Assembly (NCBI GenBank): GCA_026770025.1
Contig: JAMXDE010000082.1
Coordinates: 1-64,000 of the forward strand
DNA: 64,000 nt
Reading direction: 5' to 3'
From: Craspedostauros australis
Taxonomy: Eukaryota > Bacillariophyta > Bacillariophyceae > Mastogloiales > Achnanthaceae
A program made the position numbers and the translations under genes. The notes under the pieces were generated by a model. That model was given only the letters and a program-made list of their open reading frames with translations, ran no database searches and was not told the DNA's origin. This document shows positions 22,428 through 34,385 of the stretch, in pieces (within the stretch, counting starts at the first letter, position 1; the number at the start of each line of letters is the position of its first letter).

Positions 22428-24197
22428 ATGCCGAATGTCTCAGACGAACAACTCCTTGACGCTGCCAAGACAGGTGATCTGTCGGTGTTGAAGGAATGGA
22501 AGGAGCAGAACGAAGGACGTGATGTCAACACGGTCAAAGACGGCTATGGTTGGACTCCCCTTCATTGGGCATGCGCCAACGGCCGCCTGGAATGTGTGAA
22601 GTACCTCATCGAATCAGCCAACGCCGATGTCAACTGCAAGAACAACGATGGCTACACTCCACTTCATGGGGCATGCGTCAGAGGCAGCCTGGAGTGTGTG
22701 AAGTACCTCATCGAAACATGCAACGCCGATGTCAACTGCAAAGCCAACAATGGCTACACTCCACTTCATGGGGCATGCGTCAGAGGCAGCCTGGAGTGTG
22801 CCAAGTACCTCATCGAAACATGCAACGCCGATGTCAACTGCAAAGCCAACGATGGCGACACTCCACTTCATCGAGCATGCGCTAACGGCAGCCTGGAATG
22901 TGTCAAGTACCTCATCGAATCAACCAACGCCGATGTCAACTGCAAGAACAACTATGGCAACACTCCCCTTCATGAGGCATGCGCCAACGGCCGTTCTGAA
23001 TGTGTCAAGTACCTCATCAGATCAACCAACGCCGATGTCAACTGCAAGAACATCGATGGCAACACTCCACTTCACTATGCATGCGCCGGTGGCAATTCTA
23101 AATGCGTCAAATACCTCATCGAATCAACCAAGGTCAATATCGACATCCAAAACAACAAAATCAAAACACCCATCGATGTATTCATTGCGAACAAGCAGGT
23201 CAAGATGATGAGATCAATCATGAAGCGTCTCGGTCATCTCAGTCAACGCAACTTGCAACTGCAGACGCAGCTGCAAACAGAGACGCAGGTGCACAAGCAA
23301 AGCCACACAAACACCATCACAACACCAACCAAGCACGACAATCCTAAAATCCACACAACAACCAACATCAGCATCGACCAAGATCGTCGCAGCGCTGTTC
23401 GTTCTGAGGCCAAGGCAGACATCACCTTCCTGTGCGGACAAGGCGACGAACAACAGCCAATCAAAGCAAACTCCGGAGTCCTCATGGTCACTGTTCCGTC
23501 CATTCAGACATTGATCAACTCGGGAATCCAACATCAGCATGTCGATGACGGCACTAATGACGGCACTGATTCTGCCACTGCCCTCACCCGCAGGCTCATC
23601 CCTCTTCCCAACCATCAACCCAAACATGTCCAACGTGTCCTCGAATGCATCTACACAGGTGAGATATCCTTCGATCACAGCACTCCGGACAACGATACTG
23701 ATACCCGTGATGGCGCTCATGACGACGATGATGGCGCTGACCAGCCAACTTCCACCGCCGATGGACAGGACGATCTACAACAGCTGATCCTTGTGGCCAA
23801 CGAGTTCGGCTTCTGGCGACTCAAGCTTGTTCTTGAAGCAGAGTTGGCCCGCACTCATCTCACAGAGGACACCATGGTAGATATGGTGATCTTCGCCAAT
23901 CAACACGGCTGTTTACTGTTGAAGGATGCAGCAACGAGAATGGCAGCTGCGAATAAACAGAACTTCTTCACTCATCCAGATTTCAGCAAGCTGATTCTAC
24001 ATCCCCAACTGATGGGAGAGATCCATGCCATCTGCAATGGGGGAGCGGCAAGCAATGAAGTTGATGACAAGTACAGTGCCATGTCCATGATGGATTTGTA
24101 CAAGGTCGTGGATGAAAGTGAGGGTACAGCACAAGTGGATTCATACATGGATCGTGCAACGTTGATGAACCTTGTGCGGTCCGTCGCACCTGGCTGA
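22428..24197 (+). CDS. Ankyrin-repeat and BTB domain protein
   Basis: A 589-residue protein, probably an adaptor for protein-protein contacts. After a short N-terminus (MPNVSDEQLLDAAKTGDLSVL), six near-identical 34-residue ankyrin repeats run from about residue 42 to 240, with the pattern TPLHxACxxGxxECVKYLI...NADVNCKN, plus a degenerate seventh (TPIDVFIANKQV). A Gln/Thr-rich linker follows. A BTB fold starts near residue 325 (ADITFLCG, later IPLPNHQPKHVQRVLECIYTGEI) and is interrupted by an Asp-rich insert. A helical BACK-like tail follows (LILVANEFGFWRLKLVLE). The start is chosen because the second, deleted copy at 50.5 kb begins with the matching MPDVSNKQL. The near-identity of the repeats suggests recent expansion. 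Ankyrin plus BTB proteins often serve as Cullin-3 substrate adaptors; that role is inference here. No intron is needed. Confidence 0.85.
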   Translation: MPNVSDEQLLDAAKTGDLSVLKEWKEQNEGRDVNTVKDGYGWTPLHWACANGRLECVKYLIESANADVNCKNNDGYTPLHGACVRGSLECVKYLIETCNADVNCKANNGYTPLHGACVRGSLECAKYLIETCNADVNCKANDGDTPLHRACANGSLECVKYLIESTNADVNCKNNYGNTPLHEACANGRSECVKYLIRSTNADVNCKNIDGNTPLHYACAGGNSKCVKYLIESTKVNIDIQNNKIKTPIDVFIANKQVKMMRSIMKRLGHLSQRNLQLQTQLQTETQVHKQSHTNTITTPTKHDNPKIHTTTNISIDQDRRSAVRSEAKADITFLCGQGDEQQPIKANSGVLMVTVPSIQTLINSGIQHQHVDDGTNDGTDSATALTRRLIPLPNHQPKHVQRVLECIYTGEISFDHSTPDNDTDTRDGAHDDDDGADQPTSTADGQDDLQQLILVANEFGFWRLKLVLEAELARTHLTEDTMVDMVIFANQHGCLLLKDAATRMAAANKQNFFTHPDFSKLILHPQLMGEIHAICNGGAASNEVDDKYSAMSMMDLYKVVDESEGTAQVDSYMDRATLMNLVRSVAPG

Positions 24198-24697
24198 GGC
24201 CGCTGGCGCTGCCGCTGGAGAAGAGGAGTGAATCACAACAACAGTAGACAGAAGTGAGCGCGTCATGAAGAAGAGGAAAATGAATAGGCTGTAATCAGAG
24301 AAGTAACTACACTACCGTATTTCGTAAGATAGCTATCAGTGATACATCCAATGGTGCGCCCGGCAAATCTTGGATTTCGCCTTTGGTGACTCGCGCAGCG
24401 TGCTGTTCTATGCACGACCGTATCATTCGCAGCACAGCCTGACTGGCTGGACAGCAAGGCGTGCTCTTTGGCCAATACATTGCTGATGATCATGCCACTG
24501 AGCAGCAGATGATCCTGGTGAGTGAACAGCACGTTGGTGTACCATACAGCATCATTGGGCAGTGCGGCATGACGACGATAGTCTGGCCACCGCTGTTGTC
24601 GCCGAGATCGTCGTCGCCAATCAAATGCTTTCCGCGTTCGTTGGTTTCAATGATGTGGATGGAGTTGTGTGGAAAAGGATGGTGGTATCCGCTGGTG
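24198..24697. other. Intergenic, no gene seen
   Basis: Between the ankyrin-BTB stop and the duplicated block. No convincing frame or signal. Confidence 0.4.
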
Positions 24698-25477
24698 TCA
24701 TGCATGGATCGTCGTACTCCACTGCAACTGGACGGCGCAAGATGAATGCATCGCGACTGTTGGCTTGTTGGTGTTGCTTCCGCCGTTGTTGGATGGCATC
24801 ACGCAAGGCGCAAGCGCACGCCAGCTGCCACATGGGCTCCAGATGCAGCCGGCAAGGATGGCGAGCCATGGGACAAGTTGCTGATGCTGTAGCAGATGAT
24901 TTCTCCGACTTGTGGATCCGATGACACGGTGCCTCCATCTCATCGTTTGCAGCTGTGGCTGCGATGCATCGCTTTGAGCTTCAGCATGAGCCGGCGTTGG
25001 TGGTAATGGTGCGTGCAGTGGTGGCTGTAATAGAAGGAGCATCTCCGAACACCTGGTGCTACAGGTCCCAAAGAAGTTGCTGCGTCCGATCTCATCATGA
25101 ATGCACTCGTCCAGCAGGCATTGAATCGCAGCTGCCGATGGCACATCCAGCGTGGGCGCTGCTGCTGATCACTTGAATCCGGGGTTTATCACGGAAGCAT
25201 GGCGTCTCTCACCACTGTTGATGGCACCGTTGTTGATGGCACCGTTGTTGGTGCCGCGATTGTTCATGCGACTGTCCATGCAATTGCCTTGATATCTTCC
25301 TTTCTGATGTCGCCGATCGATGCGATACGGTTGCAATCGCTCTTCGTCACTTCCCATTCGTCATCATCATCAGCATCATCAGCATCATCTCCATCTCTTG
25401 CCATGGTCGCCGTCATCCATCCTTTTCGGTATGCGGCGTTGTGCGTGGCTGGTTGTTTCACCCATGCATTGCTTTAC
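24698..25477 (-). repeat. Inverted duplicate of the 51.5-52.0 kb block (decayed hypothetical gene)
   Basis: Read on the minus strand, this matches the plus strand at about 51475-52030. Shared peptides include KGWM.ATMARDGD..D.DDDDEWEV, CxRIASIGDIRKEDIKAI and PSAA.IQCLLDECIH. The conserved pieces lie in different frames (25461-25264 and 25144-24698) with stops between them, so this is either a multi-exon gene or a pseudogene. No domain recognised. It lies tail-to-tail with the ankyrin-BTB gene, whereas at 51 kb the matching block is head-to-head with the deleted ankyrin copy. Confidence 0.6.
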
Positions 25478-25640
25478 GACCCACGTCAGCCAATGACCGT
25501 ACGACCACGGCAGGATTTTGAAAAAATAGGCTCCAATGGAGACTAAAATTTAACCCTATATACTTTAACACATTGGTAATAAGGACCAGGTTCTAGAAAG
25601 TGAGTCCAGCCTTTGATTAAAAAGTTATGATGGTGTCAGC
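25478..25640 (+). repeat. Dispersed repeat block, inverted partner at 33790-33952
   Basis: From GACCCACGTCAGCCAATGAC through the stretch around AACACATTGGTAATAAGG to AAAGTTATGA, this matches the reverse complement of 33790-33952 with scattered differences. Non-coding. It begins exactly where the homology to the 51 kb block stops, so two repeat types abut here. Confidence 0.75.
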
Positions 25641-26413
25641 CTAGCGTTTTAGAGGCAAAACGTGATGCAAGCGGCCAGAATTCGCTTTTTCGGAGCTCCT
25701 GTCACGACACGTGGCACCCATTTCCATCTGATTTTCGCTTTCTTTGTGTTTTGCTTGGTGGGAAGCTCGATTTGGAACAAAATGACGTGCTCATTTCGAC
25801 GTTACGGGCGTTAGTTCGAGTCGAAACTGTGATGACGTGTTTCTTCTTGTCGTTAAGTGCATGGCAACGTCGCATGTTCCATCTTGAGTGACATCGTCAA
25901 GTCCACGAGTGGTTGGACAGACTTTATATTTGATATCTTCGTCCCACCTGGTTCAGATCGATGCTGATTCTCACGGTTTTCTGGGTCGCAGAAGCGTGTG
26001 CTCGCCAATCCGTCTCGAAAGTGCATTTGGGACACTCGTCGTGCGATGAAAATGAAATCCACTGTATTTGCGTTTTGCATCACGTGTCGCCACACAACAC
26101 GGCAGAGAGTTGGTCGTTGCTCATGTGATCCTTTTGTGCTGGTTCGACTCTCGCTTTGTTTTCCGTTCTGCACTGCGCGTTTTTGTTGAGTGACCTTGTG
26201 TCATGCTCCTCTACATCCATCACAACATCATGTGCACTGCATACTCTACGCACACTCTACTATTCTACTCTGCATGATGTTGATTTTCTGCATAATAGAT
26301 CTGGGTTGTTTGCCAACTGCTATCTTTGTTATTCTAACATGACGTGCACAATCACCTCCATCACTGAATGGGAAAGATTAGTCTTTCGCATCTTTGTTTT
26401 CGTGTTGTTTGTG
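25641..26413. other. Intergenic, no gene seen
   Basis: No recognisable coding sequence or repeat partner in the window. Confidence 0.4.
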
Positions 26414-26990
26414 TGTCGGAATGTGCATAGGTGTATGTGCATTACTCACCCATTGTTCTCTTGTACTCTCTGTGCAAACGGCGCTAACATTCGTGTCATC
26501 AATGAAGCGTGATTGAGTGAATCACATCACGAATTTACGCGCGCCAATGTGTTCACCATTTCGGAAGGCAATGGGTGAACAACATTATCTGAGAGCATCA
26601 GATATTTGGTCTGTCCATCCATTCCACAGAAACAAGTGACATCAAGTCCAGGTCGAAATATTTCACAACTATACCCAAAATGACAATACCTTTGCCTCCC
26701 ATCTACATCATCAACGGAATATGGAATGTGAAGGAGCATGGAACGACAGCTGGCAATGACACGATGTCATGCGTCCCCACATCAACAGCTGACTCCACAT
26801 CAGAACAGAATTCAAAGATTCTATTACTGTGGCGTCATGGAGATCATGGATATGTAAAGGAGGAGTTCAAGCAAGACATTGAAAACTCCACATGAAGTAG
26901 TAGGTCAATATGAGACAGGGCAATTGAGTACGTATCGAATACAGAGTATCGCGCAGTGATAACATGGAGAGAGAGAGAGTGTTGGAAGGC
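26414..26990 (+). repeat. Diverged solo LTR related to both copia families
   Basis: It opens TGTCGGAATGTGC and its first 110 bases follow the start of the family 1 LTR (TGTGCAT..TCACCC, then AACATTCGTGTC). The middle follows the family 2 LTR (CATCAGAGAT-like at about 26596, ATGACAATA, CATCATCAACGGAATATGG, CTCCACATCAGAACAG). The end again resembles family 1 (GTATCGAATACAGAGTATCG, then a GA run). Its 3' limit is uncertain and no target duplication was found. Confidence 0.65.
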
Positions 26991-27628
26991 TCCATGCATG
27001 GAGAATCGGTAGTAGTCACACTCTTTGGCTGTAAGTGTTTCCGTTACTTGTTGCTGTTACTGATATCGATTGTTGATGAGCGAGCGTGCGGAATGAGAGG
27101 ATCAAGATGCTCTCTTGATCCATCTCTTCCTTGCTCTCATTGCTGGTGCAATACTCTTGCACCTCCATGTACATTGCTCTCCTTGTTGCTCGTTGATGTT
27201 GACTTGATTGTTGTGTTGTTGTTTCTCTCTTGTTGTCTCGTCATTGTTCCATTCTCAGGTTTTGTTGAATCTGATGATTGATGGAATCTGATGGATTATT
27301 TGAAACATATTTCATTCCTGTAGACCTGGTAGGTAAGGCCTTGAGGTGACGTCACATGTGGTGGATACTGTGGTATCCGCTGGTATTGTGGTATCCTGGC
27401 ATTGTAGCATTGTAGTATCCTTGTGGTATCATGGTGGTATCGTTGTGATGTCATTAGTTTTGGGTCGTGATTCCACCATCAAATATTCTTGATGGCACGC
27501 AAGTGTGACTGATGCATACACATCCGAGTACACACATTCCAACAATGTCGTCCATCTTGAGGTCAAGCCCAAGGGTGTCATTGCTCCCGGAAAGGGACAC
27601 GGTCCATCGGAAACTCGCGCCGAACGGA
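26991..27628. other. Intergenic, with degenerate GTGGTATC tract
   Basis: No gene recognised. A loose minisatellite of GTGGTATCCTTG-like words lies at about 27358-27450. Decayed copia sequence may extend into 27429-27628 on the minus strand. Confidence 0.4.
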
Positions 27629-28183
27629 TCACTGATGAAATGGACCCCAGGACTGAATCTGGATCAGAAGGGACAGTTGTATGCAGGATGGCCGCTGACG
27701 CATGCGTGGGGATGTTTGCAAGCTCTCCAAGTGGCAAAGGCATGCGCGCTGCAATCTTGACGCAGTCACAGGACGGAGCTCGCGTTGCAAGATAGGAAGC
27801 ACAGCTGGGATGGAAACTGCATCGGGTTGATGTTCCTGAAGGACAAGGTTGTACAGGAGCTGCGGCCCTGGCAATCGCTCCTGAGCGTTGTAGTGAGCCT
27901 TGTCAATGGTGAAATGGGCCGTTGTTTTCACTTGGCCCATGGATACGTCGTTCTACTCAATGTTGGACGCTGTAGCAGTGTATCCCAGGAAAACGCCATC
28001 ACAGGAGTGCCGATGCAGCTTTGCCCTTGGCTGTCCAGGTTTGCGCGCAAACATCCTGGAGCCAAGAGCCCGTAGGTGTACAAGATCGGAAAATCTACCA
28101 TGGTAGGCCTCATGTGGCGTGTGGCAACTGGCGAGTGCCATAGTCGCTTCTTCAAATACATGGAATGCCATACAGCATTGCAT
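27629..28183 (-). pseudogene. Copia pol fragment (integrase to RT linker)
   Basis: A minus-strand remnant of a third copia element. It reads TPHEAYHGRFSDLVHLRALGS, then GVFLGYTATASNIE, the region just after the integrase core, and after one in-frame TAG (about 27953) VKTTAHFTIDKAHYN and LPGPQLLYNL. The stop replaces what is normally Tyr in this position of such elements. Protease, RT and RNase H are absent and no LTR is attached. Confidence 0.72.
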
Positions 28184-28358
28184 GTATTGCGGCGATAGGC
28201 CACTTGAGAAGAGAAGCCCGCTGATGATGCTGTGGCATGCATTAGTGGAGTAGTTTGGTGGATGGCTTCACTGGTGTGTTCATGCCATGACAGTGTCTCA
28301 TGGTCGTTGACAACGCTGTCGATACCAAACTGCGCAGTGTTCCTCTACTCAGCACACA

Positions 28359-31300
28359 TTGAGCATATGGTCGATGGCCACAATGGCGTCGTTGTTGTTC
28401 GATGAGATGCTGGTGGCGCTCTTGAATGCGCTGCACCCCATCTCATGCCCCCTGGATCTGCTTTCGGTAGATGATCACGTGGAGGCATGGAAGAAGCAAA
28501 CGGAAAGAGTCAGCTCCGAGCCAGCCAACCCACACTTCGGCCACTACAAGGCAGCCTCCCAAAACGCCTCCCTCGCCACCGTGGACATGCAGCTGCAGGA
28601 GATTCCATACCAGTGTGCAGCATCCCCGAAGGAGTGGCGAAGGATCACGGATGTACAGATTTTGAAGAAGGCGCAGGTGTACAACATCGAAAAGATGCGG
28701 ACGATCCAACTCATGGACGCCCAATTCAACCTCAACAACAAACGCCTAGGCCGCGACATGATGGCCACAGCGGAATCCGCTGGATGGTTGTCGGAGTATC
28801 AATTCGGCAGCCGAAAGGGGATGTCGGCGATAGTTGCAGCTCTCAACAAACGACTTTCGCTCGACATCGCGTACCAGAAAAAGGCCCCAGTCTTCTTCTG
28901 TTCGAACGACGCCAAGTCCTGTTACGACAGGATCGTGCCAAACTTCGCGGCAGCGGCGATGATGGCGGGAGGCGCCAACCCGAGTGCGGTGCGCAGCATG
29001 TTTGGCACTTTGCAGAAAGCAGAGCACTATGTCAGCACGGCGCATGGAGTTTCGATTGCCAGCTACAAGAAAGACCACGAATGTATCATGCACAGTATCG
29101 GGCAAGGTAACGGGGCGGGACCTGCAATTTGAGCAGTGATCAGCTCTGTGATGTTCCGAGCCATGCAGGCACGAGGACACGAGTCTACCTTCCGCGGCCC
29201 CTTGAGCCGGTCCTCAGTGAAACTCCTGGGATCGGCTTTCGTCGATGACACCAACCTCATCCGTATCTCTGCGGGCGAAACGGCCTCAGACGGATTCGGA
29301 GGCTTTCAGAACATGATCGAAGATTGGAACGGCCTGCTGGCGGCTACTGGCGGGGCCATCATGCCTAGTAAGTCGGCATGGTGGGCGATCCAGTTCTCCT
29401 TCGAGGCGGGGCAATGGTGGGCAGAAGATTCGCACACTAAGTGCCAGATTCACGTTTCCAACAAAGGCGGCAGCGCTTCGATCATTCCGCGCAAGTGCCA
29501 CACCGACCAGGTCGAAACGCTGGGAGTGGCCATATCGCTCAACGGGGACAACACGGTTCAGGTGACAACCCTCCGCCAGAAGTCCGAGGCGTTTGCCGAG
29601 AAGATCCGAGTGGCGAACATCACTCCGAGCGAGGCCAGAACAGCCTTGGTCCTGCGTTTCATGAAGTCCGTGGAATACGTGATGGCTGCCACGCAGCTAA
29701 CCCAGGAGCAATGGCGTCACATCATGGCCCCGGCTCTGCAGGCGGCGCTACCAAAAATAGGGCTGATGCGCACCTTCCCCAGGACGGTGCTGTACGCTCC
29801 AGTTGCAGGCAGAGGTCTCGGTATCCCGCACCCATGGCGGCGTCAAGTGGTGCGACAGATACAGGCCATGTTTCAGGAAGTGCATGCCTCCTCTCCGACA
29901 GGAAGGATGATCGAACTTTCGATAGCGGCGATCAAGGACGAGATAGGGGTTTCGGGCTCTCTGTTCGACCAATCCCACCATCTTATCCAGGATGCCATCA
30001 CTCCATGCTGGATCTCCAATCTTTGGGGGCATCTGCAGGAAGCAGGGTTTCACGTCCAGGAGCGCACTCCGGCATTCGTGCCCCAGCGTGAGGGCGATCG
30101 AACCCTCACCGAAATTGCTTTGAGCCTTGGTTATCATGGGCAGCGCTTCCGGCGCATCAACATGTGCCGCCAGATGTTGGGGGCAGTGTTTGTCTCCGAC
30201 ATCGCCTCAGCGTGCGGTTCCGAGATCACCCCCGAGGCGTGGCATGGCCACGAGGCGTCCACGCTGCGCACGTCTTGGACTCAGCTCCCATCGCGATTGC
30301 CGGCCAGTTGGTGGGCAGAGTGGCGGCAGTTCTGCAACCGACTGGTTCGGGCAGGCAGGACTCTCGCGCAACCCTTGGGACCGTGGCATATCGACGAGCA
30401 CCAGTGGAGATGGTGGCGGCACCAACCTACCGACACAATCTTCGAGATCCGCACGTCGTCAGTCATCGCCTATCGCCGGATGCGAGGCCAACGGAAGACG
30501 CAGCGAGTAGGTATCACCCGGCGTCGGTCTCTATCCCAGTGCCCGACGATGTTGTACGCGTCTCGGTCACCCGGCGGGACAACCACGTGACATGGGAAGG
30601 TAGCAAGGGCGACCAACTGCCCTACGATGACATCCCTTTCCACGAGCCTGAGCAGTTTCCGTATACCCAGAGCACAGAAGGCAATCTCACCTGCCGTGAT
30701 GCCCACCAGGCGTCCACCAACGGCACTCTGATAGCGGTGAGCGACGGGTCTTTCAAAGCAGGGTGTGGCACATCCGCCTCGATTATCTACGACACCCAAT
30801 CCGAGAAGTCGGTGGTGGTCTTGGCTACGGTGCCCGGAGTCCCAGCGATGCAGAGCTCCTACCGCAGCGAGCTCATGGGCATACTGGCCTCCTCATTCAT
30901 ATCTTCTGGCTCGAGCACGAGGTGACTATTCCATCGGTGACCCTGGCTCTTGACGGGAAGCAAGCACTCATCCAGGCTAGGGACGGCAGCCCCCGTCCCA
31001 CGCAAAGGGACTGGGACCTGTTCGCGGAGATCGAGCATGTCAAGAGCAAAATTCAGTGCTCCCTGAAGTGGAAGTGGGTGAAAGGCCACCAGGACAACTC
31101 CGCATCGTCACTCGACATCTGGGCGAGGCTCAACATCCGCGCTGACACAGCAGCGAAACGACACTGGGACATGGCCTCCCTGCTCCCGGCTATCGACAAG
31201 TGGACTATGTCCGCCGATGTGTGGAGGATCGGATGGTCCGGCCACCCCTACTCCCACCTCGACTCCGTTGCAATGGAGTCGGTGGCGCAGCAACAGGATA

Positions 31301-32123
31301 TCGACGCATATTGGCAGGCCAAGCACGGGTGGAGCAGCGAAGTCCTTTCCCAGGTGAACTGGGCGTCGTACTCCAAGGCGCGCAAGTCCTCTGCAGCCCG
31401 TGACAGCGTCAAGTTTGTGACCAAGCTCTCGACTGGGTTTATGGCGGTAGGGCGCAAGATGAAGCAGGCAGGGCAGCAGGAGAGCTCCGAGTGCCCGAGC
31501 TGCCGACAGGAGGAAACAGTGACGCATCTTCTTACTTGTGGTGAGTATGAGGAAGCGTGGGAAGAGTCAGTGACGGAGTTGCTGGACTACATGGTCGCAG
31601 TGGGCACATGCCCCGTGTGGTGGGAGGCATGCGCCAAGGCATGCGAAGGTGGAGGAGGAAGATCAAGCCGGCAGGATCGCAGCGAGCGGTGGGGTGGCTC
31701 CCGCTGCTGCAGGGGTTCCTACATGTCGACTGGAGGATGCAGCAAGAAGCTTGGATGAAAGACAACTTGTCGAAGCACCGCACGGCGGAAGCTTGGGCAG
31801 CGGACGTGATACGCCACATCTGGAAGATTCCCTGGTCTGTCTGGACCGCGAGGAACTACAAAAAGCATGAAGAGCCAGGCTCCGAGGCAGCGCGCACGCG
31901 AGAATTCGCGAGGCGACTTCGCTCCTTTCAACCCCCCGACCTCACACTGCGAGAAGCGCAGATACTTCAGCGAGGAGTGGTGGCAGACACAGGCTCTCAA
32001 CAACAAGTCAAACAATGGATCGAACTGGCGCAAAAGGTCAGGCGGGACGCACGGGCCAGACAGCGGCAGCAGTCCATGCAACAGGAACGCTCGCTCATGG
32101 CCGCGTGGCTCACCCGGCCTTAA
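28359..32123 (+). pseudogene. Decayed diatom-type LINE (RT, RNase H, zinc finger)
   Basis: The ORF2-like protein of a non-LTR retrotransposon, probably 5'-truncated near 28440. Part 1 (frame of 28359) has the RT fingers YQFGSRKGMSAI, motif A NDAKSCYDRI and motif B GQGNGAGPAI, then TGA at 29130-29132 where relatives have Trp. The same frame continues from 29133 with the catalytic FVDDTNL (29238-29258). The frame then shifts near 30.5 kb into RNase H I (SDGSFKAGCG, SSYRSELMGI), again near 30.9 kb (LALDGKQAL, WVKGHQD, NIRADTAAK), and a C-terminal zinc finger CPSCRQEETVTHLLTC follows near 31494. A last shift near 31.7 kb leads to IPWSVWTARN and a Gln/Arg-rich tail ending at 32123. It carries three shifts and one stop, so it is dead. 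Confidence 0.85.
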
Positions 32124-33789
32124 CCGCGATTTCGACAGCTCGCTCGACCGCGGGTCCTAGCGGGGCCCGCCTAGGCGAGGGTAAAGCCCGTAGTGGCACG
32201 TAACGAAATCTCTGAGTTATTATTATGGCGTCGTTGTTGGTGACAATGTTGACCTGTGGACCTGGTTGACTTCCTGTGGTGGATGTATTTGTGGTTGTTG
32301 TTCTTATTTCTGTTACTGACGGTGTTATTGGGGCGAATCCGTTGGTGCACTCAACACCTCTTGCCAAACGATTCGTCGAAGTTGTGGAGTTTTGCGGCTT
32401 TGCGAAAACCAGGTGCTGCCTGTCCGTCTACCAGCATGCACACGTCATGATGATGAGACGAAATGATTGGACAAGTAGTTTTGATGATGACATTCAACAA
32501 ATGTCAATGACAAAAACGAGAGCCATCTCGAAATTTCGAATTTGAAATTGAAACGTTCACATAGCTCAGTAGTAAAAATTACGTACAATTTTGCCATACA
32601 TGAAGAAGGACGTTTTGGGAGTTGCGCGAGCCGATATTCGAAATGATCACTCTCGCTTTGGATTGATGACGACCGGATGGGCTCCGCGATTGCTTCTTCC
32701 CCAGCAGACTGCATCTCATTGTATGCTTCAAAAATGATCCACTTCAGAGACTGGAGACAGTTTCTTCAACAAGGGTTGGATTGAACCACTGGGATCGTAC
32801 AATGTGAACGAGGGCATTCCCGACAGTCCAACACGGTGATCCACTGGGGTGATAATGCCAACGTGCCCTAGACGGCAGGCTAGATAGACTATTGGTGACA
32901 CAAGACCTAGACTTGTGCACAATAGATACTAGTCATCAATAAGTCACCCAAGCAATCACATTGCCAGTCACACCTACGAGTCGTGTTAACAGTCAATCAA
33001 GACTGACGAGTCGTGAATCAAAATTGTAATCAGATTAGTCAAGACTCAAACTGAAGTCGGATGAGTCAAGGTTCCAACTGGAAGTCTGATTAGTCAAAGC
33101 TCCAGTTGGAAGAATGATTGGTCAAGATTCAATCGTAAAAATATTTGCATATGAAAAGGGATATCGCCATCCAAACCCTGACCTCCATCCAAAACAAGAA
33201 GTCTAACAGAGAGTGGCGCAGGTTTGGGATAATGCACAAACAACATGATCTCGAAATGCATGAATACGATTGACAAGAGGTGCAGACTGCAGAAGGGAGA
33301 GAGATAGCTCAAGTAATCATAATTTTTGATCTTACATCATCAACAACAACATTCATTATCATTAGCAATCGTATGAACATCAATCGTCCGCCGGCATAAG
33401 GCACAACGCCACTCTCCATCATCGCCTTGCTCTTTGAGTAGGGCATGGACTGGACCACCACTCGTGCATGAGCGGTTATTCCTCCCCCATGCAATATATT
33501 GAGCCAACCCACACAAAGATGAGCGTTGGAAGAGCAGCTGAAGCGCTTGGAGCAGTTGTGCACGGTGGCAGCTTTGTGTCACCACGTTGAGTGTGTCGTG
33601 AAATTATGTCGTCTGCCCGTGAGTACGTTTCATTCACGAATGTTTGGCCCAAAATCGAGTTCGAGAGGGTCTCGGATCCGTGAACCAACCAGAAATGTAC
33701 CGAATCAGTCTCATTGACGAAAACTCACAAGACGAGGAACAACGCGAAAAACGCACTCACAAAGGCCCTATTAGAGATAGCTTGGCCAT
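32124..33789. other. LINE 3' tail and intergenic region
   Basis: The first 100 bases hold a GC-rich stretch with self-complementary GCGGGTCC/GGGCCCGC words and a TTATTATTATGG tract, plausibly the LINE 3' end. Beyond that I recognise no gene. Around 33030-33135 a loose repeat of TCAAG.TYCAA..GGAAG occurs. Confidence 0.4.
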
Positions 33790-33952
33790 TTTCATGACCT
33801 CATAACTTTATATCCAAGGCCCGGACTCACTGTATAGCACCTTTACCTTATTACCAATGTGTTGAATTATACATGGTTGAATTATAGTCTCTATAGGAGC
33901 CCATTTTTTCAAAATCCTGCCGTGGTCGTACGGTCATTGGCTGACGTGGGTC
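33790..33952 (-). repeat. Dispersed repeat block, inverted partner of 25478-25640
   Basis: The reverse complement matches 25478-25640, including ATTACCAATGTGTT and CAAAATCCTGCCGTGGTCGT. It directly precedes the inverted repeat at 33981, and the sequence between them (33953-33980) matches part of the 51 kb block (GGTCATGTATGCGT, GACTATGA). Confidence 0.75.
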
Positions 33953-33980
33953 TTACTGGTCATGTATGCGTGCGACTATG

Positions 33981-34122
33981 ACCCGGGTTCAACAGGATCG
34001 ATGGATATTCCCCGATGATTCCAAATTGCTGCCTCTTAAACTTCACACATCGATAGCCCTATATGTGAGGACCCTACACAACCCTCAAGACCCCCCTATC
34101 TCCTTTAGTTCAGAAGTTATTT
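33981..34122 (+). repeat. Left arm of a 3.7 kb inverted-repeat unit
   Basis: ACCCGGGTTCAACAGGATCG through CCCCTATCTCCTTTAG. The reverse complement lies at 37826-37972 and is nearly identical by eye: one substitution and a longer C run. Confidence 0.85.
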
Positions 34123-34385
34123 TAATTTTAGTTTTGAGGTAAGGCTACAACTAATTTGGAGGCGACGTACAGACGTCACTGTTTTGATACTTTTGAGCGT
34201 GGATTTCGGGAAAGATTGGGGTTCCCGTTCGACAATCAGTGTTTGAAAAAGTGGGAAGCTAGTCCAACACGACATTTCATTGTCCGTTGCAGAATTGGCG
34301 CCCATGGTTTCCACGACTTGCTCGGCTTCCGGAACAGCGGTGCGCTGCTCATTTGATGTTGCTTGGTGGTGGCATCCCGAACCCC
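34123..34385. other. Inside the inverted-repeat unit, no gene seen
   Basis: Short unclassified sequence between the left arm and the telomere-like tract. Confidence 0.4.

Noticed and set aside
22614..22871. Repetitive 85-codon minus-strand frame
   Set aside because: Antisense of the ankyrin repeats. Its internal repetition merely mirrors them.
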